Below are positions 8,408 to 15,942 of a stretch of DNA of 64,000 nucleotides, one piece after another. Source of the stretch: Streptomyces lacrimifluminis. GTDB taxonomy: Bacteria > Actinomycetota > Actinomycetes > Streptomycetales > Streptomycetaceae. The notes beneath the pieces were generated by a model. That model did not search any database, had not been told where the DNA came from, and saw only the letters and a program-made list of their open reading frames with translations. The translations under genes and the position numbers were made by a program. Every line of letters begins with the position of its first letter. Within the stretch, counting starts at the first letter, position 1. The stretch covers positions 310,001 through 374,000 of the forward strand of contig NZ_BMMU01000001.1 in the NCBI RefSeq assembly GCF_014646095.1, written 5' to 3'.

Positions 8408-8423
8408 GGTATCACCTGGTATC
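8408..8423. promoter_or_regulatory. Direct repeat GGTATC upstream of the RHH antitoxin
   Basis: Two GGTATC hexamers (8408-8413 and 8418-8423) spaced by four bases, ending eight bases before the GTG at 8432. Ribbon-helix-helix antitoxins bind such short tandem half-sites to repress their own operon. The assignment rests on position only. Confidence 0.4.
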
Positions 8424-8431
8424 TTCGCTCT

Positions 8432-8659
8432 GTGGCCAAGACACAGATCAACATCCGCATGGACGACGACACCGCCGAGATGGCCCGGCACGCGGCGGAG
8501 ACCAGGCGTATACCGGTCAACGAGTACGTCGAGCAGCTCATTCGGAACGACAACGAGCAGGTGCGTGCTGTCTTCATGGCGGCAGCGCAGGAAGTGCTCG
8601 ACGAGTACGGCGATCTCCTGGACGAGATCGAGGGGGAGCAGGAGGAGCCCCGTACGTGA
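8432..8659 (+). CDS. Ribbon-helix-helix antitoxin
   Basis: 75 residues from GTG 8432. The N-terminal strand TQINIRMDDDTAEMA, followed by ETRRIPVNEYVEQLI, is the RHH DNA-binding pattern (strand, helix, helix). The acidic C-terminus (EYGDLLDEIEGEQEE) would wrap a toxin. In-frame sequence upstream to 8204 overlaps the CsbD gene end and is not used. Its TGA overlaps the GTG of the Fic-like toxin (GTGA 8656-8659). As antitoxin it would neutralise that protein and repress the operon. Confidence 0.75.
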   Translation: MAKTQINIRMDDDTAEMARHAAETRRIPVNEYVEQLIRNDNEQVRAVFMAAAQEVLDEYGDLLDEIEGEQEEPRT

Positions 8660-9027
8660 ATGTCAACGTCGACCTCGCGTGGATTCTGCAGGTTGCGCAG
8701 CGTGCGGGGCAGGGTGATCCGGCCGTCGACGACTACGGCGTTCCCCTCGCGGCCGTCGAGCGGCAGCGCGCCGTACTCGTCGGACAGGAGGTCTACCAGG
8801 GGCCGTACGCCAAGGCGGCGGCCCTCGCGCTCTCCCTCGGCCGAATGCGCTGGCTGGAGACGTCGAATCTCAAGGTGGCGGTCGCGGTCGCCCACGCGTA
8901 CCTCGTCGCCTCCGGGATCCCGGCCAAACTCGATCAGCAGCGGGTCTCCGCACTCGCGAACGAGCTGAAGAGGGAGAGCTGCACGGTCCGTAGCGTGGCC
9001 GAGTTGCTCAAGTCCTGGGCTGTGTGA
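8656..9027 (+). CDS. Fic/Doc-like toxin lacking the Fic motif
   Basis: 123 residues from GTG 8656, preceded by GGAGGAG at 8641-8647. Streptomyces proteins of this form (DLAWILQVAQ, then DYGVPLAAVERQRA, EVYQGPYAKAAALALSLGR, WLETSNLKVAVAVAHAYL) are annotated as 'Fic-type toxin component' of type II systems. The canonical Fic motif HPFx(D/E)GN is replaced by WLETSNLKVAVA, so AMP or phosphate transfer as in Doc is doubtful. The activity may be lost or different. It pairs by GTGA overlap with the RHH gene upstream and a 57-aa gene downstream. Confidence 0.65.
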   Translation: MNVNVDLAWILQVAQRAGQGDPAVDDYGVPLAAVERQRAVLVGQEVYQGPYAKAAALALSLGRMRWLETSNLKVAVAVAHAYLVASGIPAKLDQQRVSALANELKRESCTVRSVAELLKSWAV

Positions 9028-9197
9028 GGGCCTTCGCGAGCGGGCGGCGGGGGGTTGCCCTGCCGTCCCTGCGGATCGATCTGCCGAGTTTCGCGGGGAG
9101 TTACCGCCTGCCGATGGGACTGGTCGAGCTGGGCGGCCGTAACGCGGCCACCGCCCTGAAGCTGGCCGCCGTGCTGAGGAACGCGCCGGGGCAGTGA
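9024..9197 (+). CDS. Small protein of unknown function (57 aa)
   Basis: Open frame from GTG 9024 to TGA 9195-9197, overlapping its neighbours by GTGA on both sides (9024-9027 and 9194-9197). The protein reads VRAFASGRRGVALPSLRIDL, followed by GSYRLPMGLVELGGRNAATA. It is not recognised. The double overlap in an otherwise coupled operon and G/C third positions support that it is translated. A short basic N-terminus followed by a hydrophobic helix may mediate contact with the ATPase encoded next. Confidence 0.5.
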   Translation: MRAFASGRRGVALPSLRIDLPSFAGSYRLPMGLVELGGRNAATALKLAAVLRNAPGQ

Positions 9198-9742
9198 ACG
9201 CGGCGACGACGGACTTCGGAGCCGAACCGCTGGCCGTCGCCAAGGCGTTGCCGGAGCTGCGGCGAGCCGTGCGGGAGTGGTTCGGGGAGGACGCGTACGG
9301 GCGAGTGGGTGCGGACGTCCAGTTGCGCGCCACCGAGTTGGTCGGCAACGTGATCCGGCATGTGGGGGAGGGGACGCCCGTCTCCGTGCGGGTGGCCTGT
9401 GTGGACGGCGCTCGTATCCGGGTGGAGGTGAGTGATCCTGACCCGCGAGCCCTTCCCGTGCTGCTCAGCGCTACAGGGGGCGATGGATCCGGGCGTGGGC
9501 TGGCGCTGCTGGGCGCCCTCGCCGTGCGGTGGGGCGTGGAGATCGAGGCCGTGGGCAAGACGGTGGTCGTGCGAGGTGGCGGGCGCCGGTGTCCCGCGGG
9601 CCATGGAGCGTCGGTGGGAGCAGGCGCGGCTGGGGGAACTGGTGGCGTGGATGGAGGAGAAGGGCGGGCCGGTCACCGAGGCGGAGTTGGCGGCGGCGGA
9701 GGCCGAACGGCGGGAAGCCGGCCGTATCTTCGCCGACCGTGA
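9194..9742 (+). CDS. RsbW-like ATP-binding (anti-sigma type) protein
   Basis: 182 residues from GTG 9194, overlapping the previous stop. HATPase_c motifs: N-box LRATELVGNVIRH, G1 VSDPDPRALP, G2 GSGRGLALLGALAVRWGV. These proteins either phosphorylate STAS antagonists or sequester sigma factors. Homologues usually end near VVVR (about residue 130). Here the frame runs on for 50 residues of Gly/Arg-rich sequence that overlaps another codon-biased frame (9603-9803). The C-terminus may thus reflect a frameshift or a real read-through extension. The genetic link to a toxin-antitoxin pair is unusual. Confidence 0.7.
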   Translation: MNAATTDFGAEPLAVAKALPELRRAVREWFGEDAYGRVGADVQLRATELVGNVIRHVGEGTPVSVRVACVDGARIRVEVSDPDPRALPVLLSATGGDGSGRGLALLGALAVRWGVEIEAVGKTVVVRGGGRRCPAGHGASVGAGAAGGTGGVDGGEGRAGHRGGVGGGGGRTAGSRPYLRRP

Positions 9743-9803
9743 CCGTGACCGTGACCGTGACCGCGAGTGTGAGCGTGGTTCCGCCACCCCGATGGATGCC
9801 TGA
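9603..9803 (+). CDS. Small charged protein (66 aa), possibly antitoxin-like
   Basis: Frame from ATG 9603: MERRWEQARLGELVAWMEEK, then GGPVTEAELAAAEAERREAG, then a run of Arg-Asp pairs encoded by a GACCGT tandem repeat. The GPVTEAELAAAE pattern resembles the C-terminal part of actinobacterial RHH/CopG-like antitoxins, without the DNA-binding strand. It overlaps the extended end of the ATPase frame by about 140 bases, so only one of the two is likely real in that stretch. It may be a former fusion. Confidence 0.4.
   Translation: MERRWEQARLGELVAWMEEKGGPVTEAELAAAEAERREAGRIFADRDRDRDRDRECERGSATPMDA
9735..9764 (+). repeat. GACCGT hexanucleotide tandem repeat (5 units)
   Basis: Four perfect GACCGT units and one GACCGC, encoding alternating Arg-Asp in the 66-aa frame. 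Slippage-prone in principle. Confidence 0.85.
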
Positions 9804-9825
9804 CCCGCCCCGCCCCGGACACACC

Positions 9826-9864
9826 ACGACCGCGGCGGCTCCCCCTCCGCGCCGCCGCGGTCGT
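9826..9864. terminator. Bidirectional terminator hairpin
   Basis: 14-bp perfect inverted repeat (ACGACCGCGGCGGC / GCCGCCGCGGTCGT) with an 11-base loop. It lies between the rightward operon end (9803) and the stop of afsS (9909), well placed to end both. Confidence 0.8.
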
Positions 9865-9908
9865 TCCCCATGCAGGTGTACGTCAGTTGGAGTGTCGAAG
9901 CCAGTGGC

Positions 9909-10109
9909 TCAGACGGTCTCGTCCGTCGCGTGGATGTCGTTCGGCTTGGCGGTGGCCGGTTCCGTCGTGGCGTGGATGTCGCCCAGGACCGTCGCCGTGG
10001 CCTTGGTCTTCTTGGCCGGTTCGGTCGTGGCGTGGATGTCGCCCAGGGTGGTGGCGGTGGCCGGCTCGCTCGTCGCGTGGATGTCGTTCGGCTTGTTCTC
10101 GTCGCTCAT
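9909..10109 (-). CDS. afsS: AfsS, sigma-like secondary-metabolism regulator peptide
   Basis: 66 residues from ATG 10109, with GGGAGA seven bases upstream. Four DIHAT repeats (NDIHATSEPA, GDIHATTEPA, GDIHATTEPA, NDIHATDET) match the repeated T-x-G-D-I-H-x-T-S-E-P-A units of AfsS/AfsR2 of Streptomyces coelicolor (63 aa, 'sigma-like'). afsS lies immediately downstream of afsR in that species and is its direct transcriptional target; the same order and direction hold here. AfsS stimulates antibiotic production and nutritional-stress responses by an unknown mechanism. It has no DNA-binding motif. Confidence 0.85.
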   Translation of the reverse strand: MSDENKPNDIHATSEPATATTLGDIHATTEPAKKTKATATVLGDIHATTEPATAKPNDIHATDETV

Positions 10110-10121
10110 CTTGCTGTCTCC

Positions 10122-10155
10122 CCTGTGATGGTGACCGGCCTGTGATGGTGACCGG
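10122..10155 (-). repeat. 17-bp tandem repeat in the afsS leader
   Basis: Two perfect abutting copies of CCTGTGATGGTGACCGG (plus-strand reading, 10122-10138 and 10139-10155), directly upstream of the afsS ribosome binding site. On the coding strand each carries GGTCACC. Could be a protein-binding site or a leader structure. Confidence 0.8.
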
Positions 10156-10163
10156 TGGACTGA

Positions 10164-10205
10164 GGGCCCGCCCCGCGACTCCCCCGCGGACTGCGGGGCG
10201 GGCCC
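10164..10205. promoter_or_regulatory. 13-bp inverted repeat in the afsS upstream region
   Basis: GGGCCCGCCCCGC / GCGGGGCGGGCCC, perfect, with a 16-base loop, about 55 bases before the afsS start and downstream of afsR. It could terminate afsR read-through or act in the afsS leader. There is no U-tract, which is normal for Streptomyces. Confidence 0.55.
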
Positions 10206-10298
10206 TGGGCCGGTTCACCTTAAGAGGTCCGGCCCCCTGTCGTTCCGCCTGCCCCCCGACGCGACGGCTCGACAGGGACGAGCCTGCCGGACCGCGAT

Positions 10299-10322
10299 AA
10301 ACGAATGATGAACGCCGAACGC
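10299..10322 (-). promoter_or_regulatory. Candidate AfsR/PhoP-type box upstream of afsS
   Basis: On the minus strand the stretch GCGTTCGGCGTTCATCATTC contains near-repeats of GTTC(G/A)(G/T)C. This resembles the 11-bp direct-repeat boxes bound by AfsR and PhoP at afsS in S. coelicolor. It is in the afsR-afsS gap, just past the afsR stop. The assignment is by resemblance and known biology, with no binding shown. Confidence 0.4.
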
Positions 10323-10345
10323 CCGAGGCTTCGGCCGGGCAACCG

Positions 10346-13300
10346 TCAGCAGTTCGTACATGTCGCCCGCCCCAGCAGACCGCGCACCGCGTCCGCCTCC
10401 GGTGCCTCCAGTGACTCGAAGATGCCGAGCGCGTCCTGCCAGCACACCTGGGCGCGGTCCAGCTGGCCGATGCCGTGCAGGGCGCGGCCGAGGACCGTGA
10501 GGACGTTGCCCCGCCGCCACTCGCCGCCGATGCCGCGCAGCACCGTCAGCGCCTGCTCGGCGTTGGTGGCCGCCCGTGCCGAACGGGCCGCCGCGAGATC
10601 GACCTCGGCGAGGCGGAACAGGGTCATGCCCTCCCACAGGCGCTGCCTGCTGTCCCGGAACACCCGCAGGGCCTCGTCGAGATGGCCGGCGGCTTCCGTC
10701 AACCGGCCGCTCTGGGTGAGTGCCAGGCCGAGTGCGTACCGGCCGTTCGCTCCTCGCAGGGCGTGGCCCATCGCGTCGTACATCGCCGTGCCCTGCTCGG
10801 CCAGGGCGACCGCGCTGTCGGTGCGGCCCGTGGCGAGGTGGATGCGGGAGAGGTTGCACAGCGCGCTGGCCTCGCCGGGGCGGTCCGCGCAGTCGCGGAA
10901 GCTCTCGATCGCCCGGGTGAGGTGGGCCTCGCCCGAGTCGTACCGGTTCTGGTAGAGGGCCACGACACCGCTGATGTTGGACGACCAGCAGGCGGTGAGA
11001 CGGTCGTCGGCCGCGAGCGCCAACTCCGACGCCCGTTCCGACTCCTGGATGGCGACATCGAAACGGCTGCCCGAGAAGCAGTGCACGAAGGCCATCGCGG
11101 TCAGGACGCGGGCTTCCGTACGGGGGTCACCGGCGGCCCGGGCCGCGTCCCGCACGATCGCCGCGACCGCCTCGTACTCCTTGGAGTTGGTGCCGGACTC
11201 GGCCAGTTCGACCGCCGCCCACAGCACGTCGGCGGCGCGGCGCAGCGTGTCCGGCCGGGTCGCGGACTGCCGGACGCAGGCCAGCACGCACACCGCCTCC
11301 GCGTGCACCCAGTCCTGCGCGGCGTGGCTGTCGGCGAACGCCAGCCCGGGGTACTCCGCGTGCTCCAGATGGTCGACGAGCCTGTCCTCGGGGCGCTGGA
11401 TCCGGTAGGTCGCGGCGACCGTCGCGAGGTAGAAGTCGAGGAGGCGTGACATGGCCAGTGCCCGCTCGCCGGGCGGGTGTTCGTCCCGTTCCGCGCACGC
11501 ACGCGCGTAGAGTCGTACGAGGTCGTGGTAGCGGTAGCGGCCCGGAGCCGCCGATTCGAGCAGCGAGGTGTCCACCAGGGACTCCAGGACTTCTTCCGCG
11601 TCGTCAACCGGCAGATCCAGTACGGCCGCTGCCGCCGCGAGAGAGATGTCGGGGCCGTCGGCCAGACCCAACAGACGGAAGGCGCGGGCCTGTTGACGGT
11701 CGAGGGCGCCGTAGCCGAGTTCGAAGGTCGCCTTCACGGCGAGGTCGCCGGCCTGGAGTTCGTCCAGGCGTCGGCGTTCGTCGCCCAGCTTCTCCGCCAG
11801 GACGGACACCGTCCACGTCCTGCGCGCCGCCAGCCGGGACGCCGCGATCCTGATCGCCAGCGGCAGGAAACCGCAGGCCGCCACCACGTCCAGGGCGGCC
11901 TTGCGTTCGGCGGCGACCCGTTCCTCGCCCACGATCTTCGTGAAGAGCTGGAGGGCCTCCTCGGGGGACATGACGTCCAGGTCGACGAGATGGGCACCGG
12001 CCAGGTCCACCATCCGTACCCGGGAGGTGACCAGGGCCGCGCAGCCCTCCGTGCCCGGCAGCAGCGGGCGTACCTGGGCGGCGTCGCGGGCGTTGTCCAG
12101 CAGGACCAGGATCCGGCGGCCGTCCAGCACCGAGCGGTACAGGGCCGCGCGTTCCTCCAGTGAGTCGGGGATCGCCGAGTCGGCGGTGCCGAGGGCACGC
12201 AGGAACGTGCCGAGGACCGTCTCCGGTTCGGCCGCCTGCATACCGGCGCCCTGGAGGTCGATGTACAACTGCCCGTCGGGGAAGGCGGAACGGGCCTGGT
12301 GGGCCACATGGACGGCGAGGGTCGTCTTGCCCACGCCGCCGATACCGGCCAGCGCGGACACGGCCATCACCCGGCCCTGCGCCGACGACGCCGACGAGGC
12401 GGACGCCAGGACCTTGCTCAGCTCGGAGACGAAGGCGGCGCGACCCGTGAAGTCCGGAACAGTGGCGGGGAGTTGGGCGGGACGGACGGGCGCGGGGGCC
12501 GCTTCGGGCGCGAGCGGGGCGGAGGGCTCGGCGAGTCCCGGGTCCGCCTGGAGGATGCGCTTCTGCAGCTCCCTGAGGCCGGGCCGGGGGTCGACGCCGA
12601 GTTCGTCGGCGAGGAGGCGGCGCGTGTCCGCGTACACCGCCAGCGCCTCGGCCTGCCGACCGCTGCGGTACAGCGCCAGCATCAGCAGCTCGCGCAGGCG
12701 CTCACGGAGGGGGTGTTCGGCCGTGAGGGCGGTCAACTCGCTCACGGACTCCGCGTGGCAGCCCTGTTCGAGGTCCATGTCGAGGCGGGATTCAAGGAGT
12801 TGGAGCAGCCACTCCTCCAACCGGGCCCGCTGCGCTTCGGCGTACGGGCCCGGGAGGCCTGCCAGTGGCTGCCCGTCCCACAGGTCCAGCGCCTGGTTGA
12901 GGGCGTCCCGGGCATGGCGCAGATCCCCGGCGCTCCTGGACTTCTCCGCCTCCGTGGCCAGTTCCTGCGCCACCGTCAGATCCAGCGCGCCCTCCGCGAG
13001 CGAACGGATCGCGTACCCGCCCGACTCGCTCACCAGCACCCAGGCGCCCAGCACCTTCCGCAGCCGCGACGCGTACGTCCGTACGGCAGCCAGTGCCTGC
13101 GAGGGCGGCTCGTCGCCCCACAGGGCGTCGATCAGCTCGGCCGCCGTCGCCGTCCGGCCCTCGCGCAGCAACAGTGCGGCCAGCAGCGCCCGTTGCTGCG
13201 GGGAACCGGTGGGCAGTGGCTCGTCGTCGTGCCAGGCCCGGACCGGCCCGAGCACGCTGAAGCGCAGCGCCGCCGGGGAATCAGCCGAGGAGTCCACCGG

Positions 13301-13369
13301 GGATCTCACCGGCGTATCCCTGGGATCCCGCTGTGCCGGCACCCGCGGTACAGCCGGTATGTCACCCAT
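10346..13369 (-). CDS. afsR: AfsR, SARP-NB-ARC-TPR global regulator
   Basis: 1007 residues from ATG 13369, chosen for AGGGAG upstream; a longer frame to 13498 reads through the promoter region. Domain order: OmpR-like winged helix (about 30-120, LRFSVLGPVRAW...), bacterial transcriptional activation domain (about 125-270, EWLLQLLESRLDMDLEQG), NB-ARC ATPase (Walker A GIGGVGKTTL around Lys348; RILVLLDN Walker B; LVTSRV), then C-terminal TPR repeats (about 750-1000). Length and wording match S. coelicolor AfsR (993 aa). That protein is phosphorylated by AfsK and activates afsS. afsS follows downstream in the same direction. The last residues CTNC are an odd Cys-rich end. Ortholog call is strong; afsK is not in view. 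Confidence 0.9.
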   Translation of the reverse strand: MGDIPAVPRVPAQRDPRDTPVRSPVDSSADSPAALRFSVLGPVRAWHDDEPLPTGSPQQRALLAALLLREGRTATAAELIDALWGDEPPSQALAAVRTYASRLRKVLGAWVLVSESGGYAIRSLAEGALDLTVAQELATEAEKSRSAGDLRHARDALNQALDLWDGQPLAGLPGPYAEAQRARLEEWLLQLLESRLDMDLEQGCHAESVSELTALTAEHPLRERLRELLMLALYRSGRQAEALAVYADTRRLLADELGVDPRPGLRELQKRILQADPGLAEPSAPLAPEAAPAPVRPAQLPATVPDFTGRAAFVSELSKVLASASSASSAQGRVMAVSALAGIGGVGKTTLAVHVAHQARSAFPDGQLYIDLQGAGMQAAEPETVLGTFLRALGTADSAIPDSLEERAALYRSVLDGRRILVLLDNARDAAQVRPLLPGTEGCAALVTSRVRMVDLAGAHLVDLDVMSPEEALQLFTKIVGEERVAAERKAALDVVAACGFLPLAIRIAASRLAARRTWTVSVLAEKLGDERRRLDELQAGDLAVKATFELGYGALDRQQARAFRLLGLADGPDISLAAAAAVLDLPVDDAEEVLESLVDTSLLESAAPGRYRYHDLVRLYARACAERDEHPPGERALAMSRLLDFYLATVAATYRIQRPEDRLVDHLEHAEYPGLAFADSHAAQDWVHAEAVCVLACVRQSATRPDTLRRAADVLWAAVELAESGTNSKEYEAVAAIVRDAARAAGDPRTEARVLTAMAFVHCFSGSRFDVAIQESERASELALAADDRLTACWSSNISGVVALYQNRYDSGEAHLTRAIESFRDCADRPGEASALCNLSRIHLATGRTDSAVALAEQGTAMYDAMGHALRGANGRYALGLALTQSGRLTEAAGHLDEALRVFRDSRQRLWEGMTLFRLAEVDLAAARSARAATNAEQALTVLRGIGGEWRRGNVLTVLGRALHGIGQLDRAQVCWQDALGIFESLEAPEADAVRGLLGRATCTNC

Positions 13370-13391
13370 CACCGCTCCCTGCCGAACATCA

Positions 13392-13419
13392 TGACTAGAA
13401 CAGCAGTTTGCCTTGTCCA
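13392..13419 (-). promoter_or_regulatory. Possible afsR promoter
   Basis: Minus-strand TGGACA (13414-13419), 16-base spacer, TAGTCA (13392-13397), just upstream of the afsR start. A weak match to the vegetative sigma consensus. Confidence 0.3.
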
Positions 13420-13543
13420 TGGCATGTGCGTCAGCTCCGGAGACGGCGATCACAGGCCGCGTGCGAGGTATTGCACGCTTCTCACACGGTCTTCGCACAG
13501 GGTTCCACGCAATGGGAACAGGAAGGGACGTGCCGTCGCGCAG

Positions 13544-13572
13544 CTGACGGTTCGTCAGATCGGCGCTACCGT
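13544..13572 (+). promoter_or_regulatory. Operator copy 2 and promoter of the amidohydrolase
   Basis: Perfect CTGACGgttCGTCAG at 13544-13558. CTGACG also serves as a -35; with a 17-base spacer, TACCGT at 13567-13572 would be the -10. That puts transcription start at about 13579, the A of the ATG, implying a leaderless mRNA and direct operator occlusion of the -35. Confidence 0.6.
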
Positions 13573-13578
13573 GCCCTT

Positions 13579-14844
13579 ATGGAGACGACTGTGGACAGCG
13601 CGGTGGAGGGTACGGAGACGGCCGACACCTTCCCGAAGATCATCTCGGTGGACGACCACACGGTGGAGCCACCCCATGTCTGGCAGGACCGGCTGCCGAA
13701 GAAGTACCTGGACACAGGCCCGCGCATAGTCCGCGCGCCGCTGAAGTCGATGTCCTTCCTCGGCGGCCGGTTCAAGCCCGTCATGGGCGAACCCGGCGAC
13801 GACGGCCCGATCGGCGACTGGTGGGTCTACGAGAACCTGCACCGCCCCCTCACCCGCCTCGACACCGCCGTCGGCTACGACCGGGACGAGATCAAGCTGG
13901 AAGTCATCACTTACGAGCAGATGCGCCCTGGTTCGTACGACGTCCCGCAGCGGCTGGCCGACATGGACATCAACCACGTCCAGTCCGCCGTCTGTTTCCC
14001 GACCTTCCCGCGCTTCTGCGGCCAGACCTTCACCGAGGCCGAGGACCACGAACTCGGCCTGCTCGGCGTACGCGCCTACAACGACTGGATGGTGGACGAG
14101 TGGTGCGGCCCGGCCGCGCAGGGCCGCCTCATCCCGCTCACCCTCATCCCGCTCTGGGACGCCGAGTTGGCGGCGGCCGAGGTCCGGCGCAACGCGGCCC
14201 GGGGCGTGCGCGCGGTCGCCTTCTCCGAGATCCCCCCGCACCTCGGCCTGCCCTCGATCCACGGCGACGACTGGGACCCGTTCCTCGCCGCCTGCGCGGA
14301 GACGGGCACCGTCATCGCGATGCACATCGGCTCCAGCAGCCGGATGCCGTCCACCTCCGCCGACGCCCCGCCCGCCGTCGGCTCCACCATCACCTTCGCC
14401 AACTGCTGCTTCTCGATGGTCGACTGGCTGATGAGCGGCAAGTTCGAACGCTTCCCGCAGCTGAAGATCATGTACGCGGAGGGCCAGATCGGCTGGATCC
14501 CCTACATCCTGGAGCGCGCTGACGTGGTCTGGGAGGAGAACCGGGGCTGGGGCGGAGTCGCCGACAAGGTCCACCGTCCGCCGTCCGAGCTGTTCGCCGA
14601 GCACGTCTACGGCTGCTTCTTCGACGACGCCTTCGGGCTGCGCAACCTCGACTCGATCGGCGTCGGCAACGTCCTCTACGAGACCGACTACCCCCACTCC
14701 GACTCCACTTGGCCCGGCTCGCGCGAGGTCGGCGAGGCACAGATGGGCCATCTGGACCCGGAGGTCGTGGAGCGCATCGTCCGAGGGAACGCGATCGAGC
14801 TGCTGGGGCTGACGCCGGACGGGCTGTGGAATCCCGGGAGTTGA
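13579..14844 (+). CDS. Amidohydrolase_2 family (ACMSD-like) protein
   Basis: 421 residues from ATG 13579; upstream in-frame codons overlap the promoter. The metal-dependent amidohydrolase TIM barrel is recognisable from ISVDDHTVEPPHVW (the D-H metal motif near the N-terminus), GVRAVAFSE, GTVIAMHIGSSS (His ligand), MYAEGQIGWIPYILERAD and NVLYETDYPHSDSTWP (catalytic Asp). This group includes ACMSD and gamma-resorcylate decarboxylases and is frequent in actinobacterial lipid/aromatic catabolic clusters. Decarboxylation or C-C/C-N hydrolysis is expected, the substrate unknown. A CTGACG operator makes it part of the proposed regulon. It is monocistronic, with a terminator downstream. Confidence 0.85.
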   Translation: METTVDSAVEGTETADTFPKIISVDDHTVEPPHVWQDRLPKKYLDTGPRIVRAPLKSMSFLGGRFKPVMGEPGDDGPIGDWWVYENLHRPLTRLDTAVGYDRDEIKLEVITYEQMRPGSYDVPQRLADMDINHVQSAVCFPTFPRFCGQTFTEAEDHELGLLGVRAYNDWMVDEWCGPAAQGRLIPLTLIPLWDAELAAAEVRRNAARGVRAVAFSEIPPHLGLPSIHGDDWDPFLAACAETGTVIAMHIGSSSRMPSTSADAPPAVGSTITFANCCFSMVDWLMSGKFERFPQLKIMYAEGQIGWIPYILERADVVWEENRGWGGVADKVHRPPSELFAEHVYGCFFDDAFGLRNLDSIGVGNVLYETDYPHSDSTWPGSREVGEAQMGHLDPEVVERIVRGNAIELLGLTPDGLWNPGS

Positions 14845-14895
14845 GCACTGCGGGCAGCTCACGGGCAGCTTGCGGGCGACTCACGGGCAGCTCAG

Positions 14896-14937
14896 GGGCT
14901 CCCCCCGGCACCGCGCGGGCAGTGCCGGGGGGAGCCC
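14896..14937 (+). terminator. Strong terminator after the amidohydrolase
   Basis: Perfect 16-bp inverted repeat GGGCTCCCCCCGGCAC / GTGCCGGGGGGAGCCC with a 10-base loop, about 50 bases after the stop. Short CGGGCAGCT direct repeats precede it. Confidence 0.85.
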
Positions 14938-15097
14938 GGGGCACGTATCAGCGGATTCCCTCGTAGCCCCCCATGGAGCGGCTGGTCATCCGGTACCGTG
15001 AATTCCCTTGGGGGGCCAAGTGGTCGGATGGTGAAGACGCGCTGCCGGACGTGACCGTCCCCCTGGCGACCGCACAGGGACAAACGGGGGACGTCCG

Positions 15098-15940
15098 TTG
15101 CCGTACACCGCAGAGATCAGCCGGACCAACCCAGGATGCTTCATCTTCCTCGTGGACCAGTCCGCCTCCATGAGCGACCCCATGGAGAGCGGTGAGACGA
15201 CACAGCCGCGGGCCGAGGTCGTCTCCAACGCCATCAACCGGCTGCTGACGGAACTGTCGGTCAAGTGCGCCAAGGAAGAGGGCGTACGCGACTACTTCCA
15301 CGTCGCCGTGATCGGCTACGGCCACAACCGCGTCGGCTCCGCCTACCAGGGCACCCTCGCCGGCCGCGACCTCGTTCCGCTGAGCGAGGTCGCCAACAAC
15401 CCGGCCCGGGTGGAGAGCCGTACCAAGAAGGTGTCGGACGGCGCCGGGGGTCTGGTCGAGACGTCCGTGCAGTTCCCGGTGTGGATGGACCCGGTCACCA
15501 ACGGCGGCACGCCCATGACCCGGGCCCTAGGCTACGCGAACACCCTGGTGGGGCACTGGGTGGACATGCACCCCGGCGGATTCCCGCCCATCGTCCTCAA
15601 CCTCACCGACGGCGAGTCCACCGACGGCGACCCGACCAGCGCCGCCATCGGCCTGGCCTCGCACGCCACCGCCGACGGCCCGGTGCTCCTCTTCAACCTG
15701 CACGTCTCCGGCAGCGGCGGCGCCCCCATCACGTTCCCGGACAGCGAGGAAGCGCTGCCGGACACGTACGCGAAGCTGCTGTTCCAGATGTCCAGCGTCC
15801 TGCCCAGCCACATGCGTTCGTACGCCGCCTCCCAGGGCCACCGCGTCAGCGAGTCGACCCGGGGCTTCGTCTACAACGCCGACATCGTCTCCATCGTGGA
15901 GTTCCTCGACATCGGTACCCGTGCGACGGAGCTGCGCTGA
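15098..15940 (+). CDS. vWA domain protein (TerY-like) of a phosphorylation triad
   Basis: 280 residues from TTG 15098 (GGGGGA about eight bases upstream; no better start). The whole protein is a von Willebrand A domain: the MIDAS motif DQSAS at 20-24, a Thr in the second loop (GGTPMTRAL) and LTDGEST as the third. It is followed by a PP2C phosphatase gene after two bases and a kinase fusion. This matches the TerY-P triad (vWA, PP2C, kinase) described in comparative studies of tellurite-linked stress systems. The vWA protein is probably the metal-dependent substrate or scaffold of the kinase/phosphatase pair. Confidence 0.85.
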   Translation: MPYTAEISRTNPGCFIFLVDQSASMSDPMESGETTQPRAEVVSNAINRLLTELSVKCAKEEGVRDYFHVAVIGYGHNRVGSAYQGTLAGRDLVPLSEVANNPARVESRTKKVSDGAGGLVETSVQFPVWMDPVTNGGTPMTRALGYANTLVGHWVDMHPGGFPPIVLNLTDGESTDGDPTSAAIGLASHATADGPVLLFNLHVSGSGGAPITFPDSEEALPDTYAKLLFQMSSVLPSHMRSYAASQGHRVSESTRGFVYNADIVSIVEFLDIGTRATELR

Positions 15941-15942
15941 CC

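Noticed and set aside
10321..10340. Hairpin at the afsR 3' end (GCCCG...CGGGC)
   Set aside because: Only five outer pairs, no convincing stem; located inside the AfsR-box region instead.
12299..13729. 476-codon plus-strand frame over afsR
   Set aside because: Runs through the afsR coding region and promoter; product lacks any recognisable domain.
14973..15173. 66-codon frame before the vWA gene
   Set aside because: Overlaps the vWA gene start in another frame, no domain.
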